A DNA stretch of 64,000 nt from Streptomyces sp. SKN60 (lineage in GTDB: Bacteria; Actinomycetota; Actinomycetes; Streptomycetales; Streptomycetaceae): assembly GCF_026236535.1 (NCBI RefSeq), contig NZ_JAHTMW010000033.1, positions 1 to 64,000 of the forward strand, read 5' to 3'. Positions 16,760-23,336 of the stretch are shown here, piece after piece; position 1 is the first letter of the stretch; the number at the start of each line of letters is the position of its first letter. The translations under genes and the position numbers were made by a program. Under the pieces are notes generated by a model. It saw only the letters and a program-made list of their open reading frames with translations, made no database searches and was not told where the DNA came from.

Positions 16760-17992
16760 TCAACCCCTCCCGCTCACCCGCCTCTCCCGCGCCGCCCACC
16801 CCATCGCCGCCGCCCCCGCCGCGAGCACCGCGACCGTCGTCAGGGCGACCGGCAGCGAGAACCAGTCGGCGAGGAAGCCGATGGACGGCGGGCCGAGGAG
16901 CATGCCGCCGTAGCCGAGGGTGGACGCGGTGGCGACGCCGCTCGGTCCGGCGAGGGCGCCGGCGCGGGCCACGGCGACCGGGAAGATGTTGGCCAGGCCG
17001 AGGCCGGTCACGGCGAAGCCGAGCAGGGCGGCCCACACGGTCGGCGCGAGCGCGCCGAGCAGCATGCCCGCGGCGGCGGTGAGCCCGCCCGCGACCAGGG
17101 TGCGGGTCTGGCCGAGGCGTTCGAGCAGGGCGGTGCCGGAGAGCCGGCCGGCGGTCATGGTGAGGGCGAACAGCGAGTAGCCGGCCGCCGCCACACCGGG
17201 GTGCGCGGCCAGGTCCTGCGCGAGGTGCAGGGCGCCCCAGTCGGCGAGCGCGCCCTCTCCGTACGCCGTGCAGAGCGCGATCACGCCGAAGACGACCACG
17301 GCCCGGCGGGCCCCGGGGGTACGGGCCGGCCCGCCGTCGGCCTTCGGGCGTGCGGGCAGCGCCTCGTGCGGGGCGGGGGAGGGGTGCTGCAGGAGTACGG
17401 GACCGGCGGCGGCCGTCAGGAGCAGGCCGGCCACCGTGAGGCCGAGCAGATGGGCGGTGGGGGAGAGGGCGCCCGCCACGAGTCCGCCGAGTCCGGCGCC
17501 GAGCATGCCGCCGAGGCTGAAGGCGGCGTGGAAGCTCGGCATCACCGGGCGGCGCAGCGCGGCGACCAGGTCGACGGCGGCGCTGTTCATGGCGACGTTG
17601 ATCCCGCCGTACGCGGCGCCGAAGACCAGCAGCACCAGGCCGAGCGCGAGCGGGGAGCGGGTCAGCGGCGGCAGGGCGAGGGAGAGCGAGAGGAGCACGG
17701 CCGTGACGACGGTGACGGGGTGGCTGCCGTAACGGCGGCACAGGCGCCCGGTGAGCGTCATGGTGACGACCGCGCCCGCGGACACGCCGAGCAGGGCGAG
17801 GCCGAGGTCGCCGGCCGAGGCGCCGGTCTGCTGCTTGATGGCCGGGATGCGGACCACCCAGCCGGCGAAGAGGAATCCGTCGAGGGCGAAGAACAGGGTG
17901 AGGGCGGTGCGGAGGCGGGTCAGGGAGAGGGTGGCGGTGTCTCCGCGGGTTCCCCCCGATACGGCCGTCCGTACTTTGTTTAGTAGCGGCAC
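16760..17992 (-). CDS. MFS transporter
   Basis: A 410-residue major facilitator with twelve hydrophobic segments. The YbjJ/FucP-like sequence GGINVAMNSAAVDL is present, along with the loop motif GRLCRRYG between segments 2 and 3 and GRLSGTALLERLG in the second half. The GTG at 17992 is preferred because it precedes the first membrane helix by about 30 residues. A TATCCT box lies seven bases before it, which fits leaderless expression. It is divergent from a ROK-family repressor, and an AGTTTGT/ACAAAGT inverted repeat overlaps the start. Repression by that ROK protein and transport of a sugar or related metabolite are therefore likely. Confidence 0.87.
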   Translation of the reverse strand: MPLLNKVRTAVSGGTRGDTATLSLTRLRTALTLFFALDGFLFAGWVVRIPAIKQQTGASAGDLGLALLGVSAGAVVTMTLTGRLCRRYGSHPVTVVTAVLLSLSLALPPLTRSPLALGLVLLVFGAAYGGINVAMNSAAVDLVAALRRPVMPSFHAAFSLGGMLGAGLGGLVAGALSPTAHLLGLTVAGLLLTAAAGPVLLQHPSPAPHEALPARPKADGGPARTPGARRAVVVFGVIALCTAYGEGALADWGALHLAQDLAAHPGVAAAGYSLFALTMTAGRLSGTALLERLGQTRTLVAGGLTAAAGMLLGALAPTVWAALLGFAVTGLGLANIFPVAVARAGALAGPSGVATASTLGYGGMLLGPPSIGFLADWFSLPVALTTVAVLAAGAAAMGWAARERRVSGRG

Positions 17993-17997
17993 AAACT
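17973..17997. promoter_or_regulatory. Candidate ROK-repressor operator over the MFS start
   Basis: ACTTTGT (17973-17979) and ACAAACT (17991-17997) form an inverted repeat with one mismatch. Its A/T-rich arms stand out in this GC-rich DNA, and it covers the MFS start codon beside a divergent ROK regulator. Confidence 0.45.
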
Positions 17998-18174
17998 CAG
18001 GATAGGGGTGACCGCCGCCCGGATTCAACCCGCCGGACCCGCCCGCCCCGGCCGTCGGACCCGCCCGCCCCCGCCGCGCCCCGGAGGCTGCCGCCGCCTC
18101 CCCCGAGGGTCCGGACCCGGCCAAAGAGGGACGGCAGGGGATTCCGGGCGGGCGATCATGGGACACTCGGGGCC

Positions 18175-19407
18175 ATGAACGGCAAGGCGACGACGACCCG
18201 GACACGGCTGGACAGGGGGCGCAGCGCGCTCGGACCCGCGCTCGAACTCGTGCACACGGGCCGGGCCCCGACCCGCGCCGTGCTCACCGCCGAGCTCGGG
18301 GTCACCCGCGCCACCGCCGGCGCCGTCGCCGCCGAGCTGGAGGCCCTCGGCCTCATCCGCGTCGACTCCAACCCGGGCGCCGCCGCAGGCTCCCAGGGCC
18401 GGCCCTCGCACCGACTCACCATCGACGAGAAGGGCCCCGTCGCCCTCGCCGCCCAGGTGCACGCCGACGGCTTCCGGGCCGCCCTGGTCGGCCTCGGCGG
18501 CACCATCGAGGCCACCGCCCCCGGCTGTGTGACCGTCTCCGCCGACCCCGCCCAGGTGCTCGGCGCCGTCGTCGAGGCCGGGGCCGCGCTGCTCCGCGCC
18601 ACCGGCCGGCGCTGTGTCGGTGCCGGACTGGCCGCGCCCTCCGCGGTCGCCGAGCCGGAGGGCACGGCGCTCAACCCGCTGCACCTCGCCTGGCCGGCCG
18701 GTGCGCCGGTCCGCGAGATCTTCGCCGAGCAGATCCGCGCCGCCGGCATCGAGGGCCCCGCCTTCACCGGCAACGACGTCAACCTCGCCGCCCTCGCCGA
18801 GCACCGGCACGGCGCCGGCCGCGGCGCCAAGGACCTGCTGTGTGTGGCCACCGGCCACCGCGGCGTCGGCGGCGCGCTCGTCCTCGACGGGCGCCTGCAC
18901 ACCGGGAGTTCGGGCCTCGCCCTGGAGGTCGGCCATCTCACCGTCAACCCCGAGGGCCGTCCCTGTCACTGCGGTTCGCGCGGCTGCCTCGACGTCGAGA
19001 CCGACCCGCTGGCCTTCCTCACCGCCGCGGGCCGCGACCCCGGCCCCGAGGTCTCGCTGCTCCAGCAGGCCCGCGACCTGCTGCGCGACCACGCCGACGA
19101 CCCCGGAGTCCGGGTCGCCACCGGGGAGTTGATCGACCGGCTCGGCCTCGGCCTGGCCGGGCTGGTCAACATCCTCAACCCCGACCGGATCATCCTCGGC
19201 GGCCTGCACCGCGAGCTCCTGGACGCCGACCCGGGACGGCTCCGCGCCGTGGTCGCCGACCGCAGCCTGTGGGGCCGCAGCGGCGGCGTACCGATCCTGC
19301 CCTGCACCCTCGACCACAACAGCCTGGTCGGCGCCGCCGAACTCGCCTGGCAGCCGGTCCTCGACGACCCGCTAAATGCCTTGGGCGGTACGGCCGACGC
19401 CAGCTAG
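18175..19407 (+). CDS. ROK-family transcriptional regulator
   Basis: A 410-residue protein. An N-terminal winged helix (about residues 15-75, with LGVTRATAGAVAAELEALGLI) precedes a ROK sugar-binding domain carrying EVGHLTVN and the zinc loop CHCGSRGC. This is the NagC/Mlc/XylR arrangement, in which binding of a sugar or sugar phosphate releases the DNA. The kinase phosphate motif is degenerate, so catalysis is unlikely. It is divergent from an MFS transporter gene, its probable target. The methyltransferase gene follows 11 bases downstream but has its own -10 box. The inducing sugar is unknown. Confidence 0.9.
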   Translation: MNGKATTTRTRLDRGRSALGPALELVHTGRAPTRAVLTAELGVTRATAGAVAAELEALGLIRVDSNPGAAAGSQGRPSHRLTIDEKGPVALAAQVHADGFRAALVGLGGTIEATAPGCVTVSADPAQVLGAVVEAGAALLRATGRRCVGAGLAAPSAVAEPEGTALNPLHLAWPAGAPVREIFAEQIRAAGIEGPAFTGNDVNLAALAEHRHGAGRGAKDLLCVATGHRGVGGALVLDGRLHTGSSGLALEVGHLTVNPEGRPCHCGSRGCLDVETDPLAFLTAAGRDPGPEVSLLQQARDLLRDHADDPGVRVATGELIDRLGLGLAGLVNILNPDRIILGGLHRELLDADPGRLRAVVADRSLWGRSGGVPILPCTLDHNSLVGAAELAWQPVLDDPLNALGGTADAS

Positions 19408-19410
19408 GGT
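19405..19410 (+). promoter_or_regulatory. -10 box TAGGGT for a leaderless methyltransferase mRNA
   Basis: TAGGGT lies eight bases before ATG 19419, partly overlapping the stop codon of the ROK gene. No ribosome site is present. Confidence 0.6.
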
Positions 19411-19418
19411 CGCGCCCC

Positions 19419-20234
19419 ATGACCGAAACCCCCGGCACAGACGCCATAGCCACAGACGACGTAGCCACCGACGACTCCGCCGGCGGACCGCCGGCCTTCG
19501 GCACCGGACTCACCTTCCACGGCCCGCTGTCCGAGGCCCGGGCCGACGCCATGATCGCGCGGCTCGCCGCCGCCTCGCCCGCCACGGTGCTCGACATCGG
19601 CTGCGGCTGGGGCGAGTTGCTGCTCCGGGTGCTCACCGCCGTCCCCGGCGCCAAGGGCCTGGGGATCGACATCAACGGCGCCGACCTCGCCCTCGGGCGA
19701 CAGCTCGCCGCCGAGCGCCGCCTCTCGGAACGTGTCGAGTACGTCGAGGAGTCCGGTCACGGCACGCCCCGCGGCCCCGCCGACACCGTGCTGTGCCTCG
19801 GCTCCGGCCAGGCGCTGTGCGACCCCGACGGCCCGTACGACCTCGCCACCATCCTGCGCGAACTGCGCCGTCTGGTACGGCCCGGCGGCCGGGTTCTGCT
19901 CGGCGAGGGCTTCTGGCAGCGCATCCCCACGGACGCCGAGCTGGCCCGGATGTGGCCCGGCGCCCGCGTCGAGGATCACACCACCCTCGACGTCCTCGTG
20001 GACCTCGCGATCGAGGCGGGCTTCCGGCCGGCCTGGATCGAGACGGCGAGCCCGGAGGAGTGGGAGGCCTTCGAGTCCGGCTACCGCCAGGCCACCGAAC
20101 TCTGGCTCGCCGCCCACCCCGAGCACCCGCTCGCCGCCGAGACCCGCGCCAGGGTCGACCGGCAGCGCGGCCACTGGCTCGGCTACCGCGACCTGCTCGG
20201 CATCGCCTACCTCACCCTGGTGCCGGTGGGCTGA
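19419..20234 (+). CDS. Class I SAM-dependent methyltransferase
   Basis: A 271-residue methyltransferase. Motif I VLDIGCGWGELLLRVL and the following acidic GIDINGADL bind S-adenosylmethionine. Motif IV-like DTVLCLGSGQALC and RLVRPGGRVLLGEGFW complete the fold. The N-terminal 25 residues are acidic and Thr-rich, probably disordered. The acceptor is not evident; the fold resembles small-molecule methyltransferases. It follows the ROK regulator but is likely transcribed from its own TAGGGT box. The next gene, a chloramphenicol-phosphotransferase homologue, also has its own box 72 bases on. Confidence 0.88.
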   Translation: MTETPGTDAIATDDVATDDSAGGPPAFGTGLTFHGPLSEARADAMIARLAAASPATVLDIGCGWGELLLRVLTAVPGAKGLGIDINGADLALGRQLAAERRLSERVEYVEESGHGTPRGPADTVLCLGSGQALCDPDGPYDLATILRELRRLVRPGGRVLLGEGFWQRIPTDAELARMWPGARVEDHTTLDVLVDLAIEAGFRPAWIETASPEEWEAFESGYRQATELWLAAHPEHPLAAETRARVDRQRGHWLGYRDLLGIAYLTLVPVG

Positions 20235-20306
20235 GAGCCCGCCGCGCGAGCACGAGCCTGCCGGGCGCCGGCCGAAAACCACTCGGGGCGGAGCGCGGGA
20301 AACCCC

Positions 20307-20312
20307 TAGGGT
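20307..20312 (+). promoter_or_regulatory. -10 box TAGGGT for a leaderless CPT mRNA
   Basis: TAGGGT followed by GACCGG and the GTG start at 20319. The 16-base context CTAGGGTGACCGGGTG is repeated exactly at 39372-39387 before the racemase gene. Confidence 0.6.
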
Positions 20313-20318
20313 GACCGG

Positions 20319-20855
20319 GTGACGACCCGGATGATCATCCTCAACGGCGGTTCCAGCTCCGGCAAGACCGGCATGGTCCGCTGCCTCCAGGCCGTGCTGC
20401 CCGAACCCTGGCTGGCCTTCGGCGTCGACGACTTCGTCGACGCCCTGCCCGCGAAGCTCGAAGGCACGCCGGGCGGCATCGAGTTCGACACGGACGGCGC
20501 GGTGCGCGTCGGACCGGAGTTCCGTGCCCTGGAGGCGGCCTGGACGCAGGGCATCGTGGCGATGGCCCGGGCGGGCGCCCGGATCGTCGTCGACGACGTC
20601 TTCCTCGGCGGCGCCGCCTCCCAGGACCGCTGGCGCGCGGCCACCGCCGGACTCGACGTGCTGTGGGTCGGCGTCCGCTGCGCCCCCGAGGTGGCCGCCG
20701 CGCGCGAGATCGCCCGCGGCGACCGGACCAGCGGCATGGCGGCCCAGCAGGCCGAACTCGTTCATCAGGGCGTCACGTACGACCTGGAGGTCGACACCAC
20801 CCGTACCGAGTCGCTCGACTGCGCCCGGACGATCGCGGCGCACGTGCGCCGCTGA
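20319..20855 (+). CDS. Chloramphenicol phosphotransferase (CPT) family protein
   Basis: A 178-residue kinase, the same length as the chloramphenicol 3-O-phosphotransferase of S. venezuelae as I recall it. The two look very similar over the whole length. Both start MTTRMIILNGGSS, share the P-loop here ending in GK (K16) and LPEPWLAFGVD with catalytic D37, and share ARIVVDDVFLGGAA and LWVGVRC. The enzyme would phosphorylate the primary hydroxyl of chloramphenicol or a related diol. No chloramphenicol biosynthesis genes are nearby. It may be intrinsic resistance or a housekeeping kinase for another substrate. Expression is probably leaderless. Confidence 0.9.
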   Translation: MTTRMIILNGGSSSGKTGMVRCLQAVLPEPWLAFGVDDFVDALPAKLEGTPGGIEFDTDGAVRVGPEFRALEAAWTQGIVAMARAGARIVVDDVFLGGAASQDRWRAATAGLDVLWVGVRCAPEVAAAREIARGDRTSGMAAQQAELVHQGVTYDLEVDTTRTESLDCARTIAAHVRR

Positions 20856-20882
20856 CCCCGGTCCGTCGTCCCCACCGGGCGG

Positions 20883-21479
20883 CTACCAGGTGCGTCCCGG
20901 GCCGAGACCCGCGCGCCCCGGGGCGGACAGGTGCAGCACCTGGAAACGGTCGGCGTCCGGCTCCGCGGCACGGGGATCGGGATCGGGGTCGGCCCACAGC
21001 GTGAAGGTGAGCAGCTCCCAGTGGCGCGGATCCACGGCGACGGCCCGCGCCACCACGCCGTCGGCCTTGACCTCGGCGGCCTGCCGCTCCAGGGCGCTCT
21101 CGACCGCCTCGGCCGGGGTGAGGCGCTCCGGAATCGGCCGGCGGCGGCGCGTCGCGGTGCGCGGTGGCTCGGCGGACGCCGGGCCCTCGTCGTACGCGAG
21201 GCCGGTCCAGTGCTGGACCACCGGCCGCCCGAAGTCGGTGACGATGCCCTGGAATCCGGGCCCCCACAGGAAGGCGTTCATCCCCGCCGGGTCGGCCCAC
21301 AGATAGAACGGCGCGTACTGGTTCACCGGCGAGCCGTCCGCCCGCTCACGTATCAGATAGGCCTTCAGGCCGAGGCCCGGGAAGGCGTCGAGCAGATGCC
21401 CGCGGGTCGCCACCCGCTCGCGGATGATCCCCATGTCGTAGTCCGCGGGCAGGGTGATCTCGTACTGCAGGGCGTGCAT
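20883..21479 (-). CDS. DUF4865 family protein
   Basis: A 198-residue soluble protein. The N-terminal part (MHALQYEITLPADYDMGIIRERV, then FPGLGLKAYLIRE and YAPFYLWADPAGMNAFLWG) matches what I remember of DUF4865, a family usually found beside TetR-type regulators. A short Arg-rich linker precedes a smaller C-terminal part. GAGGAG lies eight bases before the ATG. It follows the TetR gene on the same strand by 23 bases, so the two form an operon and this gene is probably the regulated function. The fold suggests a dimeric alpha/beta-barrel, possibly a monooxygenase-like or ligand-binding role; no catalytic residue is obvious. Confidence 0.8.
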   Translation of the reverse strand: MHALQYEITLPADYDMGIIRERVATRGHLLDAFPGLGLKAYLIRERADGSPVNQYAPFYLWADPAGMNAFLWGPGFQGIVTDFGRPVVQHWTGLAYDEGPASAEPPRTATRRRRPIPERLTPAEAVESALERQAAEVKADGVVARAVAVDPRHWELLTFTLWADPDPDPRAAEPDADRFQVLHLSAPGRAGLGPGRTW

Positions 21480-21502
21480 GAACCGTGCTCCTCACATCGT
21501 CG

Positions 21503-22099
21503 TCAGCGGGTGGTACGGGGCGCGAGCAGCGCGAGCAGACCGCGTACGGCCGTGTCGAAGGCGGCGGGGGAGCCGGTGGCGCGGGCGAGCACATAGCCGC
21601 CCTGCACGGTCGCGACGATCGCCGAGGCGAGCTCCCCGGCGTCCAGCGAACGGCCGGACTCGCCGCCGAACTCCCCGCCGTCCAGGCCCTCCTGGACGAT
21701 CCCGGTGAGCCGGCCGCGCAGCCAGTCCAGCGTCTCGTCGACCGGCGCGCGCAGCGCCGCGCTCGCGACGACCTCGGGGTCCATCGTCAGCCGCCCCACC
21801 GGACAGCCGCGCAGCACGTCGCGCTCGCGCAGCAGATACGCCTCGATCCGCGCGTACGCCGTGCCCTCGCCGCCGAGCACCCGCTCGGCGGCGGCCCGCA
21901 GCTCGGCCGCGCTCCGCCTGATCGCGGCGAGCGCGAGGTCCTGCTTGCCGTCGAAGTGGTGGTACATGCTGCCCTGGCCCGCCCCGGCGGCCTGCTGGAT
22001 CGCCTTCGGGCTGGTGCCGACGTAACCGCGCTCCCACAGCAGTTCGCGGGTGGCCTCGATCAGTCGTTCCGGCGCGTCGGCAGTCCTGGCAGCACTCAT
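21503..22099 (-). CDS. TetR/AcrR-family transcriptional regulator
   Basis: A 198-residue repressor. The helix-turn-helix (SPKAIQQAAGAGQGSMYHHFDGK) sits near residues 30-53, and the C-terminal half resembles the LmrA/YxaF-like group (DVLRGCPVGRLTMDPEV). ATG 22099 is chosen because TACAGT ends seven bases upstream; a GTG nine bases earlier overlaps that box. A 20-base inverted repeat (22109-22128) covers the same promoter, so negative autoregulation is likely. It is the first gene of a two-gene operon with DUF4865 and is divergent from the SHOCT/ABC operon, which it might also influence. Confidence 0.9.
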   Translation of the reverse strand: MSAARTADAPERLIEATRELLWERGYVGTSPKAIQQAAGAGQGSMYHHFDGKQDLALAAIRRSAAELRAAAERVLGGEGTAYARIEAYLLRERDVLRGCPVGRLTMDPEVVASAALRAPVDETLDWLRGRLTGIVQEGLDGGEFGGESGRSLDAGELASAIVATVQGGYVLARATGSPAAFDTAVRGLLALLAPRTTR

Positions 22100-22108
22100 G
22101 ATCCTCAC

Positions 22109-22128
22109 TGTACATACCAGTAGGTACA
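22109..22128. promoter_or_regulatory. Candidate TetR operator
   Basis: TGTACATACCAGTAGGTACA has ten-base arms that match at eight positions. It overlaps the -10 box (complement of 22107-22112) of the TetR gene. Confidence 0.65.
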
Positions 22129-22157
22129 GAGTCGAGGAGCAGCCGCCCGACCCGCCC

Positions 22158-22175
22158 GTACTCCCTGGGTGGTAC
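22158..22175. promoter_or_regulatory. GTACTCCC quasi-palindrome before the ABC operon
   Basis: GTACTCCCTGGGTGGTAC matches 14 of 18 bases of the core of the perfect palindrome upstream of the two-component genes (GTACTCCC-CC-GGGAGTAC). It lies 86 bases before the SHOCT gene. Confidence 0.45.
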
Positions 22176-22260
22176 GCGAGAAGCCGCTGGCCGTACGACG
22201 ACTCGGGGGCCGGTCCGGAGCGAGTCTCAAGGTATCGACCACCGGAGGAGCTGACCGACG

Positions 22261-22560
22261 ATGAACACCCTCGCTTACGCGGGCCCCGGCCCGTGGATCC
22301 TCTTCTTCCCGCTCGTCTGGGCGGCCGTGATCTTCACCGTGATCACCCTGGTACGCCGCTTCGGCCGGTTCCGCCGGTACGGCTGGGGCGGCCCGGGCGG
22401 CCCCGGCACCCCGCGCGTCGACGAGCAGTCGCCGATCGCCCTGCTCGGCCACCGCTTCGCCGCCGGCGAGATCGACGAGGACGAGTACTGGCGCCGGCTG
22501 ACCGTCCTGGAGGAGCAGTTCGGGCGGCGTACGACCGATGACAAGGGGCGCCGCCGATGA
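22261..22560 (+). CDS. Small membrane protein with SHOCT domain
   Basis: A 99-residue protein. One membrane segment (about residues 11-31, GPWILFFPLVWAAVIFTVITL) is followed by an Arg/Gly-rich stretch. The C-terminal SHOCT helix-hairpin (ALLGHRFAAGEIDEDEYWRR) is a short oligomerisation module. GGAGGAG lies 11 bases before the ATG. The stop overlaps the ATG of the ABC ATPase gene (ATGA), so it is translationally coupled to the transporter and may be an accessory or assembly subunit. Such proteins commonly precede MacB-like ABC genes in Streptomyces. Confidence 0.85.
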   Translation: MNTLAYAGPGPWILFFPLVWAAVIFTVITLVRRFGRFRRYGWGGPGGPGTPRVDEQSPIALLGHRFAAGEIDEDEYWRRLTVLEEQFGRRTTDDKGRRR

Positions 22561-23336
22561 CCACCACCACGCTCCCCGCGGCCGCCGCGCGGGTCGTCGA
22601 CGCCGTGAAGGTCTACGGCGCCGGCGACACCGAGGTCCGGGCCCTGGACGGGGTGAGCGTCGCCTTCCCGGCCGGCCGCTTCACCGCGATCATGGGCCCC
22701 TCGGGCTCCGGCAAGTCCACCCTGATGCACTGCGCCGCCGGGCTCGACACCCTCACCTCCGGCTCCGCGCTGATCGGCGACACCGATCTCTCCGCCCTCG
22801 ACGACCGCGGGCTCACCCTGCTGCGCCGCGAGCGGATCGGCTTCGTCTTCCAGGCCTTCAACCTGCTGCCGACGCTGACCGTCGCGGAGAACATCACCCT
22901 GCCCCTGGACCTGGCCGGGATCGCCCCCGACCGGGCGCGGCTCGACGCCCTGATCGACGCCGTCGGCCTGCGTGACCGGCTGCACCACCGCCCGAGCGAG
23001 CTGTCCGGTGGCCAGCAGCAGCGGGTCGCCGTCGCCCGGGCCTTCGCCGGCGCCCCCGACGTGGTCTTCGCCGACGAACCCACCGGCAATCTCGACTCCC
23101 GTTCCGGCGAGGAGGTGCTGCGGCTGCTCGGCGACACCGTGCGCGGGACCGGCCGCACGGTCGTCATGGTCACCCACGACCCGGTGGCCGCCGCCCACGC
23201 CGACGAGGTGGTCTTCCTCGCCGACGGACGCCTCGTCGACCGGATGCAGGCGCCGACCGCCGAGCGGGTCCTCGACCGGATGAAGTCCCTCGACGGGCCC
23301 CGCGACTCCCTGACGGGGAGGAGGGCGCTGACATGA
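22557..23336 (+). CDS. ABC transporter ATPase (MacB/LolD type)
   Basis: A 259-residue ATPase with Walker A GPSGSGKST, Q-loop FVFQAFNLLPTLT, signature LSGGQQQR, Walker B VVFADEPTGNLDS and the switch histidine in VTHD. These features place it in the LolD/MacB branch that drives FtsX-like permeases rather than channel-type transport. It is coupled at both ends by four-base ATGA overlaps to the SHOCT gene and the permease gene, so the three products are made in fixed proportion. The likely role is extrusion of an amphipathic compound or envelope stress defence. Confidence 0.95.
   Translation: MTTTTLPAAAARVVDAVKVYGAGDTEVRALDGVSVAFPAGRFTAIMGPSGSGKSTLMHCAAGLDTLTSGSALIGDTDLSALDDRGLTLLRRERIGFVFQAFNLLPTLTVAENITLPLDLAGIAPDRARLDALIDAVGLRDRLHHRPSELSGGQQQRVAVARAFAGAPDVVFADEPTGNLDSRSGEEVLRLLGDTVRGTGRTVVMVTHDPVAAAHADEVVFLADGRLVDRMQAPTAERVLDRMKSLDGPRDSLTGRRALT

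Noticed and set aside
19419..20855. Methyltransferase plus CPT homologue as part of a chloramphenicol biosynthetic cluster.
   Set aside because: No NRPS, shikimate-branch or halogenase genes are present; both genes have separate promoters.
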